64,000 nt of DNA from Craspedostauros australis (lineage: Eukaryota; Bacillariophyta; Bacillariophyceae; Mastogloiales; Achnanthaceae), in assembly GCA_026770025.1 (NCBI GenBank), contig JAMXDE010000039.1, positions 558,001-622,000 on the forward strand, in the 5' to 3' direction. The notes under the pieces are model-generated. The model was not told where the DNA came from. It was given only the letters and a program-made list of their open reading frames with translations, and did not search any database. Positions 1 through 10,411 of this stretch are shown here, piece after piece. Within the stretch, counting starts at the first letter, position 1, and every line of letters begins with the position of its first letter. The translations under genes and the position numbers were made by a program.

Positions 1-648
1 CAACACTTCTTGTGTTAATGGTTCCACTTCTCTTTGCTTGTGGTAGGTGCTTGATGATTGACAATGTGATGTCCTCGCCTCCTCCAATCAACAGGGGGAT
101 CCTCGCATGGAGGAGGTCGAGCTTGGGCATCCAACCAACAAACAAGGATGATACCTCGTCGCCTTGGTTGCTGGTCGTGGAGCAGATCGCGAAAGAGATG
201 AAACGGCAAAGTGTTGGTGGTTACGAATCACTGGACTACAAGCATGTGTTTGGTCGACTGGGTCAAGAGTTCCCAGAGAACGAGTCATTTCCAAATGTCC
301 GAATCGCGCCCAACAGTATGTCTATGATAGGTATTGGCGCTAACGAATCGTGATGTTCTGCTTTGACCACATTCCAAGAACATCCGGAATGGAGGAACCG
401 AACGAACGCTCACATTTTTGCCAGACCCTTCCATTCCTCCCAACTTCTGCGAACCTCTCATCGAGACCGCGGCGCAAACCGAGCAGGCAGAGACAGCAAT
501 GACATCTTAATCACAACACACACGATGATCAGCCCAAGGAGTTGATGGTCGGCTCAAGAGGCAGCCACAAAGCCGAGAGACGCAAAACACGATCGTGGAA
601 GAGGCAAGCAGCATAAAATAGAGCACTCCACGCTAATCCACCATCAAG
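1..648. other. No recognisable gene; upstream region of first sulfotransferase
   Basis: A short plus-strand open frame at 12-353 resembles nothing I recognise and may be chance or the end of a gene starting outside the window. An AT-rich TATA-like stretch (ATAAAATA) sits at about 613-620, close to the sulfotransferase start at 649. Confidence 0.3.
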
Positions 649-1893
649 ATGACAGACAGAACGGACAGAGGCGACCGGACCAAGGGCTGGGAAACGAAAG
701 GCGTGGGCGCCACACTCATGGTTGCGGCAATGGTGCTTGTGGCATTGGCTGCGACGGTGCTGAATCCAGTCGCCAGAATGGCGCCTGCTGCAAGCACGGC
801 GACTCCCATGTCGATTCCGCCAGCCGACCAACCACGCACGCATGCACATGTGTACACGAACACAAATGAAATGCAAACACAGCGCAAACTGCCGGCGCAG
901 GTCGGCATGCAGAACGACGACATCATGGTCGATACACTGCGGGAACGGCTGCAGCAGCACAACCTCACGATCCCGGACGACCACAAGCTGCCGCCGCACC
1001 AATTCATGCACCTGCACCACATGAAGACGGGCGGCACATCCGTCGACGACCTCCTCAAATGCAGCGTGAAGCGCATGCAGCATGTGCTGAGCTACGACGC
1101 GAAGCATTTCAGCCTGCACGAGTGCACGGCCAAGTTCTTTCGCAAATGCGTGGAAGGCGATGAGCGATGCCGCGCGAGGCTCGACAACACCACCTTCCTC
1201 AGCTACTGCGGGCCGCTGAAGGATCTCAATTCGCTGGGTTGGATCGACGATCCCAACAAGGGGACGGACCATGGCACGCCGGAACGACCCGCGTTCGCGG
1301 CCGTCACGGTGCTGCGGCATCCCGTCGAACGCGTGTGGAGCAACTACCGTTTCGCGACGAAGGGGTGCTACCGGTGCATGGAACTGAAGGATGTGTACAA
1401 GGCGTTCGAGGAGAACACGTTGATGGACCATAGGATGGGAAACCAGTCGATCTGCATTCGCCAAATGATGAATCAGCAGACTTTCCGCCTGATCTCGTCC
1501 AAGAAGTTCGAAGTGGCGAAGCAGGGCATCCTGGAGGTGTCCGACGACATGCGCAAAGAGATGGTCAAAGAGGCGATCTACAACATGGAAAACTTCTTCA
1601 CCATGGTCGGCATCACGGAAGAGCTCAACACGTTCGGCAAGATGCTGCCTCAGGTGTTCCCCTTCATGGCGCCGACGATTCCTGGATCGCACCGCGCCTG
1701 CCATCTGCCGCACTCCAATCGATCGCCGTCGAACAATCGCTGCGGCGAAGGTGGCGCCCACTGGGAGTTGCCGCCTCATCCCGACAACGTGACGAGGGCG
1801 ATCATCGAGAAGCACAACAAGCTGGACATCGAGTTGTACGAGGCTGCCAAGAAGCTCTTCCAGCTCGAGAAGCGGGCGTTGGGTTTCCAGTAG
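649..1893 (+). CDS. Type II membrane sulfotransferase, copy 1
   Basis: A 414-residue protein predicted to transfer sulfonate from PAPS to a carbohydrate or similar acceptor in the Golgi lumen. A short basic cytoplasmic head is followed by one hydrophobic anchor at about residues 23-43 (LMVAAMVLVALAATVL), then a luminal domain. The 5'-phosphosulfate-binding loop is visible as HHMKTGGTSVDDLL near residue 124, and the 3'-phosphate motif as VLRHPVERVWSNYRF near residue 222. Eight or more Cys residues suggest disulfides. The start is the first ATG of the frame (context AAGATGAC) and matches the start of the paralogue at 3171 (both begin MTD). The two are about 70-75% identical by eye after the anchor, so this is a tandem duplication. 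The acceptor cannot be predicted. Confidence 0.88.
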   Translation: MTDRTDRGDRTKGWETKGVGATLMVAAMVLVALAATVLNPVARMAPAASTATPMSIPPADQPRTHAHVYTNTNEMQTQRKLPAQVGMQNDDIMVDTLRERLQQHNLTIPDDHKLPPHQFMHLHHMKTGGTSVDDLLKCSVKRMQHVLSYDAKHFSLHECTAKFFRKCVEGDERCRARLDNTTFLSYCGPLKDLNSLGWIDDPNKGTDHGTPERPAFAAVTVLRHPVERVWSNYRFATKGCYRCMELKDVYKAFEENTLMDHRMGNQSICIRQMMNQQTFRLISSKKFEVAKQGILEVSDDMRKEMVKEAIYNMENFFTMVGITEELNTFGKMLPQVFPFMAPTIPGSHRACHLPHSNRSPSNNRCGEGGAHWELPPHPDNVTRAIIEKHNKLDIELYEAAKKLFQLEKRALGFQ

Positions 1894-2272
1894 AGTAGGT
1901 ACTTGTACGTATGATTGGTGGACAGAAAGATGGGAAACGAAGAAACAAGCAACAGGAATGACGGCATGATGAGCAGAGCATTTGTACCGCCGATGCGCGC
2001 AACATATTCACCAAGCGGATTAGCAAGCACGCAATGATAACAGATATTATATGCGAATAGAAGAGCTTGCTGAGTGTGACCTGCATGCATGTACTGGTAC
2101 GTACGATAAACAACCCCCCAAGTTGAAGCCTACCGATGCTCTCTCGTGTTTTCTATGACAGAGAGGCACATCAGTCTACGACTGGTGCGAGTGAATGTCG
2201 ATCTTTTGTTGACGAAGTCGTGGTCGTGGAAGTGTCTCGTTGATTTGTGACTCTTCTGCGAAGGGCATCTTT

Positions 2273-2292
2273 CCGGGACACCCGGCAAAAAG
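2273..2292. repeat. Left arm of 20-bp inverted repeat
   Basis: CCGGGACACCCGGCAAAAAG here is the reverse complement of 2956-2976, apart from one extra base in the right arm. The arms enclose about 660 bp containing the minisatellite. The left arm also contains a small internal palindrome. Confidence 0.6.
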
Positions 2293-2540
2293 CAACGGAA
2301 ACGAAAATCGACTAGTACGACTAATTCGACACCCAAGAACGATTTTGTCACTCAGACACGAGAAAGCCACATGCGACGTTTTGACATCGATGAAGAACAA
2401 GTCTTCCTTCGAAGAACTTATGGAGGCATCCTGTTGGTCCTACTTCGGATAAACACAGCGAGGCAACGATGCAGCTCGCCGGCTTGATCGAGTCCCGTCA
2501 GGTAAGAAACCATGCAGTTCGACATTCTAAATATTTCGAA

Positions 2541-2720
2541 TGACGGCTATTTAAATCAAATGACGGCTATTTGAATCGAGTGACGGCTATTTAAATCTAA
2601 TGACGGCTATTTAAGTCGAGCCGCGGCTATTTGAGTCGAATGACGGCTATTTAAATCTAATGACGGCTATTTGAGTCGAGTGACGGCTATTTGAGTCGAA
2701 CGACGGCTATTAAAATCATG
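2541..2720 (+). repeat. 20-bp minisatellite, nine copies
   Basis: Nine head-to-tail units of exactly 20 bp with no length variation, consensus TGACGGCTATTTRARTCNAR. Units differ mainly at the A/G positions after CTATTT and in the last three bases; unit 5 starts CCGCGG and unit 9 CGACGG. The constant core is CGGCTATT. The array lies midway between the sulfotransferase genes and has no open frame of note. Confidence 0.95.
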
Positions 2721-2955
2721 GGTTTGGTTGTTGCACGACTTCTCGGGATTAAATCACGAGGCTGTGCTTCAGGGTCATTGTCGGAGTTTCTCCATGATTC
2801 TCCCAACAGTGAAACTCGAAGCTATGACCCACGAAGAGTTCCTGAGAACAACAATATGAGTCGAGAGCATTCTTTTCGCGGGAATATTTGTCATCGCCAT
2901 TACAACAAGTTTTAATTGGCTGGGCCAGTCATCTCCAATATCGACTAATTCGACC

Positions 2956-2976
2956 CTTTTTGCCGGGTGTCCCCGG
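2956..2976. repeat. Right arm of 20-bp inverted repeat
   Basis: Reverse complement of 2273-2292 with one extra C. It lies directly after the second copy of the GACTAATTCGAC direct repeat and about 200 bp before the second sulfotransferase start. Confidence 0.6.
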
Positions 2977-3170
2977 TCGACACGCACATGTCTCGTTTCA
3001 TGTTCTCCCCTTTTGAGATCTCCCCTGCTTTGTTTGTGAGAACAGTCCATACCTCCAGAGAAGCAGCCTGCAGACATGCTGAGGAGAGAGAGCAGCAGCC
3101 AGCCACCACAACATACCATAACACAACAGAAGCAACGACAGAAGCAACGACAGAAGCAACGACAGCAACC

Positions 3171-4322
3171 ATGACGGACGCAACCAACAACACTAGCACC
3201 GAAGTCAAGACCTCCACAGGATGGAAGGCGAAGGGCGCCATCGTGGCGGTGGTGGCCGTCGCTACAGCAATTGTGGCACTGTCCACAGCCTCTCTGAGTC
3301 CAACAACGGAGCCGGGTGCTGCCTTGATACCATCGCACCGGCAACTGCCAGCCCAAGCCGGCATGCAGAACGACGACATCATGGTCGAAACACTGCGGAA
3401 ACGGCTGCAGCAGCACAACCTCACGATCCCGGACGATCACAAGCTGCCGCCGCACCAGTTCATGCACCTGCACCACATGAAGACGGGCGGCACATCCGTC
3501 GACGATCTGCTCAAGTGCAGCGTGAAGCGCATGCAGCATGTGCTGCACTACGATACGCGGCATTTCAGTCTGCACGAGTGCACGTCCAAGATCTTCAACA
3601 AGTGCCTGGCCGGCGATGAGAAGTGCCGCGCCCGGTTGGATAGCACGACCTTCCTCAGTTACTGCGCGCCGCTCAAGCATCTGAGCACGTTCGGGTGGAC
3701 CAAGGGCGATGATTTGCCGGACTTCGCGGCCGTCACGGTGCTGCGGCATCCCGTCGATCGCGTGTGGAGCAACTACCGCTTCGCGACGAAGGGATGCTAC
3801 CGATGCAAACCGCTCAAGGACATTTACAAGGCCTACGAGGAAGATACGCTGGCGCAGTACGAAATGAAGAAGGATTCGCTGTGCGTGCGGCAGATGCTGA
3901 ACCACGAGACCTACAGCTTGCTGTCCTCCACCAAATTCGATGAAGCGCAAGACGGCATCGTCGACGTTACCGACGACATGCGCAAAGAGATGGTCGAAGA
4001 GGCGACCAACAACATGGAAAACTTCTTCACCATGGTCGGCATCACGGAAGAGCTCAACACGTTCGGCAAGATGCTGCCCCAGGTGTTCCCCTTCATGGCG
4101 CCGACGATTCCTGGATCGCACCGCGCCTGCCATCTGCCACACTCCAATCAATCGCCGTCGAACAATCACTGCGGACCGGGCCGTGGCCATATGGAATTGC
4201 CGCCTCATCCCAACAACGAGACGAGGGCGATCATCGAGAAGCACAACCAGATGGACATCGAGTTGTACGAGGCCGCCGTGGAGCGCTTCAAGCTTCAGAA
4301 GAAGGCGCTGGGGTTCCGTTAA
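3171..4322 (+). CDS. Type II membrane sulfotransferase, copy 2
   Basis: A 383-residue paralogue of the protein at 649-1893. The frame is open further upstream, but I start it at the ATG at 3171: it aligns with the first gene (MTD start, then a TGWKAKG-like head before the membrane anchor), and the upstream part is a low-complexity Thr/Glu/Ala leader. The single anchor is at about residues 20-38. The PAPS motifs are HHMKTGGTSVDDLL near residue 102 and VLRHPVDRVWSNYRF near residue 193. The C-terminal third, from NNMENFFTMVGITEE on, is nearly identical to copy 1; the anchor and the middle have diverged. Golgi location and use of PAPS are family knowledge; the acceptor is unknown. Confidence 0.87.
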   Translation: MTDATNNTSTEVKTSTGWKAKGAIVAVVAVATAIVALSTASLSPTTEPGAALIPSHRQLPAQAGMQNDDIMVETLRKRLQQHNLTIPDDHKLPPHQFMHLHHMKTGGTSVDDLLKCSVKRMQHVLHYDTRHFSLHECTSKIFNKCLAGDEKCRARLDSTTFLSYCAPLKHLSTFGWTKGDDLPDFAAVTVLRHPVDRVWSNYRFATKGCYRCKPLKDIYKAYEEDTLAQYEMKKDSLCVRQMLNHETYSLLSSTKFDEAQDGIVDVTDDMRKEMVEEATNNMENFFTMVGITEELNTFGKMLPQVFPFMAPTIPGSHRACHLPHSNQSPSNNHCGPGRGHMELPPHPNNETRAIIEKHNQMDIELYEAAVERFKLQKKALGFR

Positions 4323-6665
4323 GACAGAGTGGCCGTACGTGCATGGTACCTACTGCATTCAATGACATGATGATGGTGTGGTACGGACTGGAGAATGAGT
4401 CTGAGAACATCTGGTTAACTCCGTCGCCTGTGTCATAGCAACAGCTATTGGCGGAGCCTGAAGCGGAATCGCCATGGATCCCACGTACGAGCACATGTGC
4501 GCAGATCCTGAGTCTTTCTTCCATGCTTCGCGAAGGTGGAAAGTGCATGATCAGACTACGTGCAAGACACAGCACAGAGTGGCGCGGCATGGCCAAAGAG
4601 GCAGCACTCCAATTCCTATTCCGGTGGTGGGAGTATGCAACAACCACAACACTATAACACAGGTATAGAACCGGAACTCGGGAGCAACCAACTCCTTCTG
4701 CAGTGATTGCTCAAAGTATGGGACGTGTGCGTAGCAGTAGTTGGCTCCTCCACACAGAGAGATGCAGGAATGTTGCTGCACCCGGCGTTCTTGTTCGGTA
4801 TGGAATACGCTCCTTGTCTGCTCTTGCTGCGATTGCGATTGTGGCGAGAGCAGAATTGCAAGTCCCACTCCACCCTCCAAAACACGGAGGCGATGTCGGC
4901 TGTGTGTGCAGTTTGTAATGGCCATGGCCTTCAAACCACAGAAGGTCGGTGGTGCGACTCCAATACGCCGGCCAACTGACGCAAAACGGAACCACGTCGC
5001 CAACAAATGCAAACGGAATGACACCAAGTAGATCAGTTTCTCGCCGATTTACCTATCTCTGCAGAGGTGGAGTTCTGCGCTTTGTGTGGAGCTCTATACT
5101 CGATTCATGGCAGAGCAATAGTGTACTATTAGCACACTGCCCCTCCACCTGCCAACTCCACCTGCCGATGCACGCTCACATCTCCCTCTCTTGGATTCAG
5201 CAGAATATTCGTCTCTGCATCTGTCTGAATTTGAAGAAGGTCAAAGAAGAGAACACAAGAGAGCAATGAAGGGAGACACAGAACGAGAAAAGGGAGAAGG
5301 GGACAGAGAGGACAGCCGCCTCTCCGGACGCGCACCTCTCTCTGGGAAGCATGGTGGAGGTCCTCTCTCCTTTTCTGCAACATGGCGCAACGTGCTTGTT
5401 TGGTGGAGGGTGGTCCGTTTTTTTACGGTCGTCCACATGTCAGTAGCTTCCGAAACACGTGTCGTTTTGCACGATTCTGGTAAAGATACAACCGCTGTGC
5501 CGACGCAAGTGTCGCAGTAAACCCGCCGTGACTTCCCACTCGTGGAAATCAATCCCGACAACAACCCGGGACCCACGACTTGCTCATCCGGAACGTCCGA
5601 CACATGATGGAACGACAACTTTTTTGTCAGTGTTCCTAAAACAGATGCGCGCAGGCAGAGCTTCCACGATACAAAAAGCCCATGTGGATTCACACATTTT
5701 GAGTCCTCCATCCGACGCGTTTCATCGTTGCGTTCCCATCAAACTGCGTCGGCGTGGAAGATGGGATTGAATGATAGAGGGAGCGGAAATGGCGTGGGAA
5801 GGAAAAACCTGGGTAGGAGTACCACACGGAGGTGGCGTACAAAGAAAAAAGCACGCGGTGGAGGGCAGTGGAGACAGCCAACAAGGCAGCGTACTATTAC
5901 CGTACATGCGTGAAGAGTGCGAGCCACCCGCAAGAGAGGCAACAACTGCAACAACTCCCACCAACAGTAACAATAACAGCAGCGCCACCAGAACCACATG
6001 GCAGAAAAGAGCTTCCGTCCATCAGCTCTTACTTTGCTCCATCCATACACCCTGTTTGTACATGCAATACTTATCGAACCGTCTCTTGAATCAACAAACA
6101 CATGCATTCGAACATACACATGCACATACTCTGTTCGTAGGTACGAGTAAGCGTAATCATTCACAACCACAACCACAACCACATCATCCTCATCCTCACT
6201 CTTCTCAGCACTCACATCAACGTCGGTATGGACAGGATCAACATCAACAGCATCATACGTATCACCCAGCATCAATACTCAACAAGATCACCTTCCGTTT
6301 GACGACTTTAACTTCCGCGCTCTCCGACACAACACAACACAACTCGACTCTACTGAACTCAACTCAACTCAGAACGCCTGCGACGCCACCAAGAGATCAC
6401 AAGCACACAGAAGCATCCGCAAGAGAACCATTGACGCCAAATCATCCCAAGCATCCACACACTCACATCCATCAACGCGCAGCAACGTTCATCAACACAC
6501 AGCAAAGAGACAAGAACATCCGCACTTGGGCAGATCAATCAAGGTGCGCATAATCTTCCACAACCAACAATCGACATCCGCACAATCACAGAGCAACAAT
6601 CGACAACCAACACAACCGACAACAAAATACATCCATACACCAATACATCCACACATCCATACACC
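4323..6665. other. Long gene-poor interval before cyclin
   Basis: About 2.3 kb. Several frames are open for 70-260 codons, but they overlap on both strands, have biased composition and match no family I know. From about 6100 on, the sequence is CA-rich and T-poor on the plus strand (ACAACC, CAACTC, CACATCC runs), as in a long 5' leader for the cyclin at 6666. Confidence 0.5.
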
Positions 6666-7832
6666 ATGTTCTCCAACAACCCATCCACATCCGCAACCAA
6701 CCAACCACAGCACCACCACCGTCAGCAGCCGCAACCGGCGCAGCCACAACCACGCGCAACGCTCAACCTCCGCATGAAGACGAAGCGAAGCTGCATGCGT
6801 CCGGACGCGGCGTCGTCCCACGTGATCGATCACGAGAATGAGCAGGAGAAGCTGCGCGTCATGTTGCGCCAGGACAGATCCACCTACAGATGCGAAGACT
6901 ATCTCACACGACGCGCCAGCCCGGGTCGGTGTCGTCCGCACAAGTTCGCGGAGGAGCACAAGCTCGATGCGGCGCATTGTGCCGATCAGGAAGACCCGGT
7001 CGATGCCATCTGCCGTGAGAAGATGTGCGAATGGAGCTACAGGGTGACGGATCATTACCAGTGTGGTCGCGAGATCGTGGCGGTGGCCATGTCTTACCTC
7101 GATCGATTCATCGACAAGTGCTCGTGCGATCGAACCGCCTTCAAACTCGCAGCCATGACCACCCTGTACATGGCCACCAAGGTGTTCAACTCGAAGCAGA
7201 TCTCCATCAAGAGCCTCTCCGATCTCAGCCGCGGTGAGTTCGAATGCTCGCACATCTCGGAGATGGAGAGGATCATCCTGGAGAAGCTGGAATGGAGGAT
7301 GCACCCACCCACACCGCAGTCCTTCATCATGAGCCTGCTGGATCAGCTGCCCATCTCGAATGAAAGCGACCTTGGCTCCATCCTGTACCAGCGCGCCATC
7401 TTCTTCGCGGAGCTGGCGCTGTACGACTACGCCTTCGTGCCGATGCAACGATCGGTTATCGCGGTGGCGGCAATCGCCAACGCCATGGAGGGCATCGATG
7501 ACTCCATCATATCGCAAGAGTACCAGGATTCATTCCTGGAATCTGTCACAGAGCAACATGGATACAGAGCGGACGACATCGTGCACACTCGCGACCGACT
7601 GTGGCAAGTGTATGCCATGAGCGCCCAGCATATCATCGACGAACCATCCGCAGCCATCATGTCGCAGCATCCGCAGCAACACCAGAAGCATGGAAAGCAC
7701 CAGCAACAACGGAGGGGAGGACATGCCTCGTCGCCGTCCGCGGGCTTCGGGGCAAACAGCAAAGGATCGAGGCGCCAACCCACTGCCTTTCAGCACTCGC
7801 CGGTGTCTGTCGCGACGGGAGGTCATAATTAG
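6666..7832 (+). CDS. Cyclin, diatom-type (N-terminal cyclin box)
   Basis: A 388-residue cyclin that should bind and activate a cyclin-dependent kinase in the nucleus. Residues 1-60 are Gln/His/Asn/Pro-rich and disordered. The cyclin box runs from about residue 115 to 215: it opens at REKMCEWSYRVTDHY, continues through VAVAMSYLDRFIDK (helix 2/3) and LAAMTTLYMATKVF, and ends with ERIILEKLEWRMHPPTPQSF. A second, weaker C-terminal cyclin fold follows to about residue 320, then a Gln/His/Ser tail. The Arg-Glu at the box start and the Lys-Val-Phe region are where CDK-binding residues lie in cyclins. The MCEW...DHY...A..YLDRF pattern resembles the expanded diatom-specific cyclins. No D-box is obvious. 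No intron is needed. Confidence 0.9.
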   Translation: MFSNNPSTSATNQPQHHHRQQPQPAQPQPRATLNLRMKTKRSCMRPDAASSHVIDHENEQEKLRVMLRQDRSTYRCEDYLTRRASPGRCRPHKFAEEHKLDAAHCADQEDPVDAICREKMCEWSYRVTDHYQCGREIVAVAMSYLDRFIDKCSCDRTAFKLAAMTTLYMATKVFNSKQISIKSLSDLSRGEFECSHISEMERIILEKLEWRMHPPTPQSFIMSLLDQLPISNESDLGSILYQRAIFFAELALYDYAFVPMQRSVIAVAAIANAMEGIDDSIISQEYQDSFLESVTEQHGYRADDIVHTRDRLWQVYAMSAQHIIDEPSAAIMSQHPQQHQKHGKHQQQRRGGHASSPSAGFGANSKGSRRQPTAFQHSPVSVATGGHN

Positions 7833-10411
7833 AATGCTTCTTTCATTTCTTACCGAATACAGTCGATCGTCTCGCCTTCGTCGTGGCAGTGATGATGATC
7901 GAGTTGGAGGACTCTACTCTAGAGATGATACTGGCACTCCATCCACAGAACATGGCGGAGTAGTCTCGAATACGAACACTCGGGCCACTTTCGCAACAAA
8001 GTAATCCGCACACCATCGCAACACGGGAAGGAACTGCACAACGCGATCGCCCACCAGATGACCCCACATGACGTGCAATCGCGCAATAGTCGCACAACAC
8101 GAGCACGAGGAAGCGAGGTTCTCCTTGGGCCTCTTGGCGAGAGCGGACACAAGGGACTTGTGCGAGCCACCACAGAGTGCTTCGCGTGGCACAACACCGC
8201 GTCCAAGATAACTCTTCGGCGGCTCCGCATCCACCCCGCCAACGAGTCTCCAGTGACGATGCCGATCCACTCGACGAAACACACAACTGGCCAATTCAGC
8301 ACATTCCAATGCAAGTCAAGTCAGGTCAAAGTTGTGGGAATTCGGCTTCCGACACGTCTTGGGCTGTCCGCCGTTTCTCATCTTGTGAGACGTTACCATT
8401 CTTGGATGAATCGGCACATCAATCGTGTCGTTTGCAAGACCAAATCACATCTGTGTGATCGAGTCACGATCAACACGGGAATGATCCACATCCACACAAA
8501 GCGGCTGTTGGTGGTGGTGGAGAGACGACACCAAAAGATCTCTGCACAGCAGCGGCACAACATGACAAGCAAAACAGCATTACTGGTCTCATCACATGTC
8601 AACCAAGATCATAATCTCAGATACCATCTCTCCTGAAGGTACCTGCAACCACAGAAGCCACGATGTCCGAAGGATGAGACAGCCATCGGCGCATACTCGA
8701 TGACAACCACAACAGAAACAGTAAGGAAGCCTTCGATCCCGGCATGGTATGGCTAGCCGTAATCGAGGATCGGGCAGCCGATGATGATGGCAGCAACGTG
8801 CCATCATGGACATCAAATGAGCATGAGCATTGACGATCTACGAGCCTTGCCATGCAATGGCGAATCGGTACGTGTACGCATCAAGAACTATTATACAGCA
8901 ATTGTGCTCAACAATACAAAGATACAGAGAGACGATACACATTATTACCATGTCCGAACCTGTTGGATGTTGCTTGCTGCGATGATGTCCATAATAACAT
9001 TCGCCGTTTACCTGTCGGAACTAAAAGGGTGACGAAACAACTGAATCGACTGATGCAGAACAGCAACAAGAACAAGAACAACGAGAGTGGCCTCTGGAAC
9101 ATGCATGATCGTCATTTGCTTTGTCCGTACTTGCGGAATGCCATTCGATTGCTCACTTGTCCAGTCCATCTGTCAACCCGCTTTCAATCTCTTCAGCCTG
9201 AAATCGGGTGAACGATCAGCACACGCGCTTCCCATGCTCGTACCATTCCACGGCTACTGTTCGTAAGTAATACACCACCCACCGCATGCTCCCGTCATGA
9301 AATAGCACGACCGATTCCCTCTCACGCGTTCCCCAAATGCGAGACAATGAAAGAAAACCATATTCTCAATTTCAAGACCTCTTCCATGGTTGTTTACTTC
9401 AAAGTTCTCTGATGTCTCATTTGCGTCATTTGGAGAGGGCGAGAGAACATGGAACCCGTTGTGGTTTGCGTGGATGCTTGCTCATAGCATTGCATGATTG
9501 CATTGCAGCCTGCGCCATAGCTTCAACTCACCTTGCCCAACCTAAATTGCCTTGATAATTCATCGTCTACTCTGTAATTTGCCTCAAACACACAGCTCTG
9601 CGAATGTGGCGGGAGAGAGGGATAGGATCGCATGGTAAGCATCATGTGCTCAAGCTTCGTGGACGTGTCCTTGGACCGAGACTCAGCCAGGTTGTCTTTG
9701 CAGAGCCACAACAGAAGCACAGAAAACTATCTCATGTCGGATGAGTTCAGATCATCCAAGAAGCCAACAAGTCTCCATCTCTCTGACTTGCCTTGGCCAT
9801 GAGACTGTGCAAAAATGAAACGGTGGTAACACAAACAATCTCTCCAACCATGTACACCGTGCCGTTTTATCTTCATGGTGCGCTGTGTTGACGACGACGA
9901 TGATGACCCCACCGGTGATATTCCGCTGCCACAAAATGATCGATGCGTGGTCCAACACACGCTTGATGGATTCACAAACTACTATGTCCGCATCGAAGTT
10001 ACTGCAGCACACAAGCAGCCAGCAGCGATCCTTCGGGGCATGGCAAGATTGCAATGATAGCCTATCTCATAAGCTGTCTAACAGTGTACATCTTTCACCA
10101 TACCAATCTGTCGTGCTCTGCTACCAATATCACAACTCTCCATCTCTTCACGTTCTCATGTCATAGTGCATACCATTTGGTTGAATGTCGGGGTATTGGC
10201 AATCCGGTTGACACTCAACTTGCAAATGATCGACATGCATTAGTTCTCCGGCTGTCGCGTGCAATAGCGCTGTTCGACTCCCACTCTGACGGAATGCTCC
10301 AAAGTAAAATGCGACTTTGGGCAATGAAAGTGCAATAGAATAGAATAGAATACCAAATGGTCACTCAGAAAAGTGGTGTACTGTATTGGTATTCCTAGGG
10401 AAAGAATTACA
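7833..10411. other. Gene-poor interval, cyclin 3' side to MRPS5 3' side
   Basis: About 2.6 kb lying between the 3' ends of two convergent genes. Open frames such as 8058-8636 (plus, 192 codons) have no recognisable motif and look like chance. No RNA gene or repeat array was recognised. Confidence 0.5.

Larger units (their letters stand above)
1894..3170. other. Intergenic region between sulfotransferase paralogues
   Basis: No gene seen. It contains a 20-bp minisatellite (2541-2720), an imperfect inverted repeat (2273-2292 with 2956-2976) and a 12-bp direct repeat (GACTAATTCGAC at 2319-2330 and 2943-2954). The last 200 bases are the 5' leader of the second sulfotransferase, with ACGACAGAAGCA-type repeats just before the start. 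Confidence 0.6.

Noticed and set aside
529-1815. 428-codon frame antisense to sulfotransferase copy 1, and a similar 489-codon frame antisense to copy 2 (2775-4244)
   Set aside because: They mirror the codon bias of the real genes; the sense strand has the PAPS-binding motifs. The resemblance of the two antisense frames follows from the paralogy of the sense genes.
5771-6553. 260-codon His/Thr/Gln-rich frame upstream of the cyclin
   Set aside because: CA-rich leader-type sequence; no domain. Better explained as 5' untranslated region.
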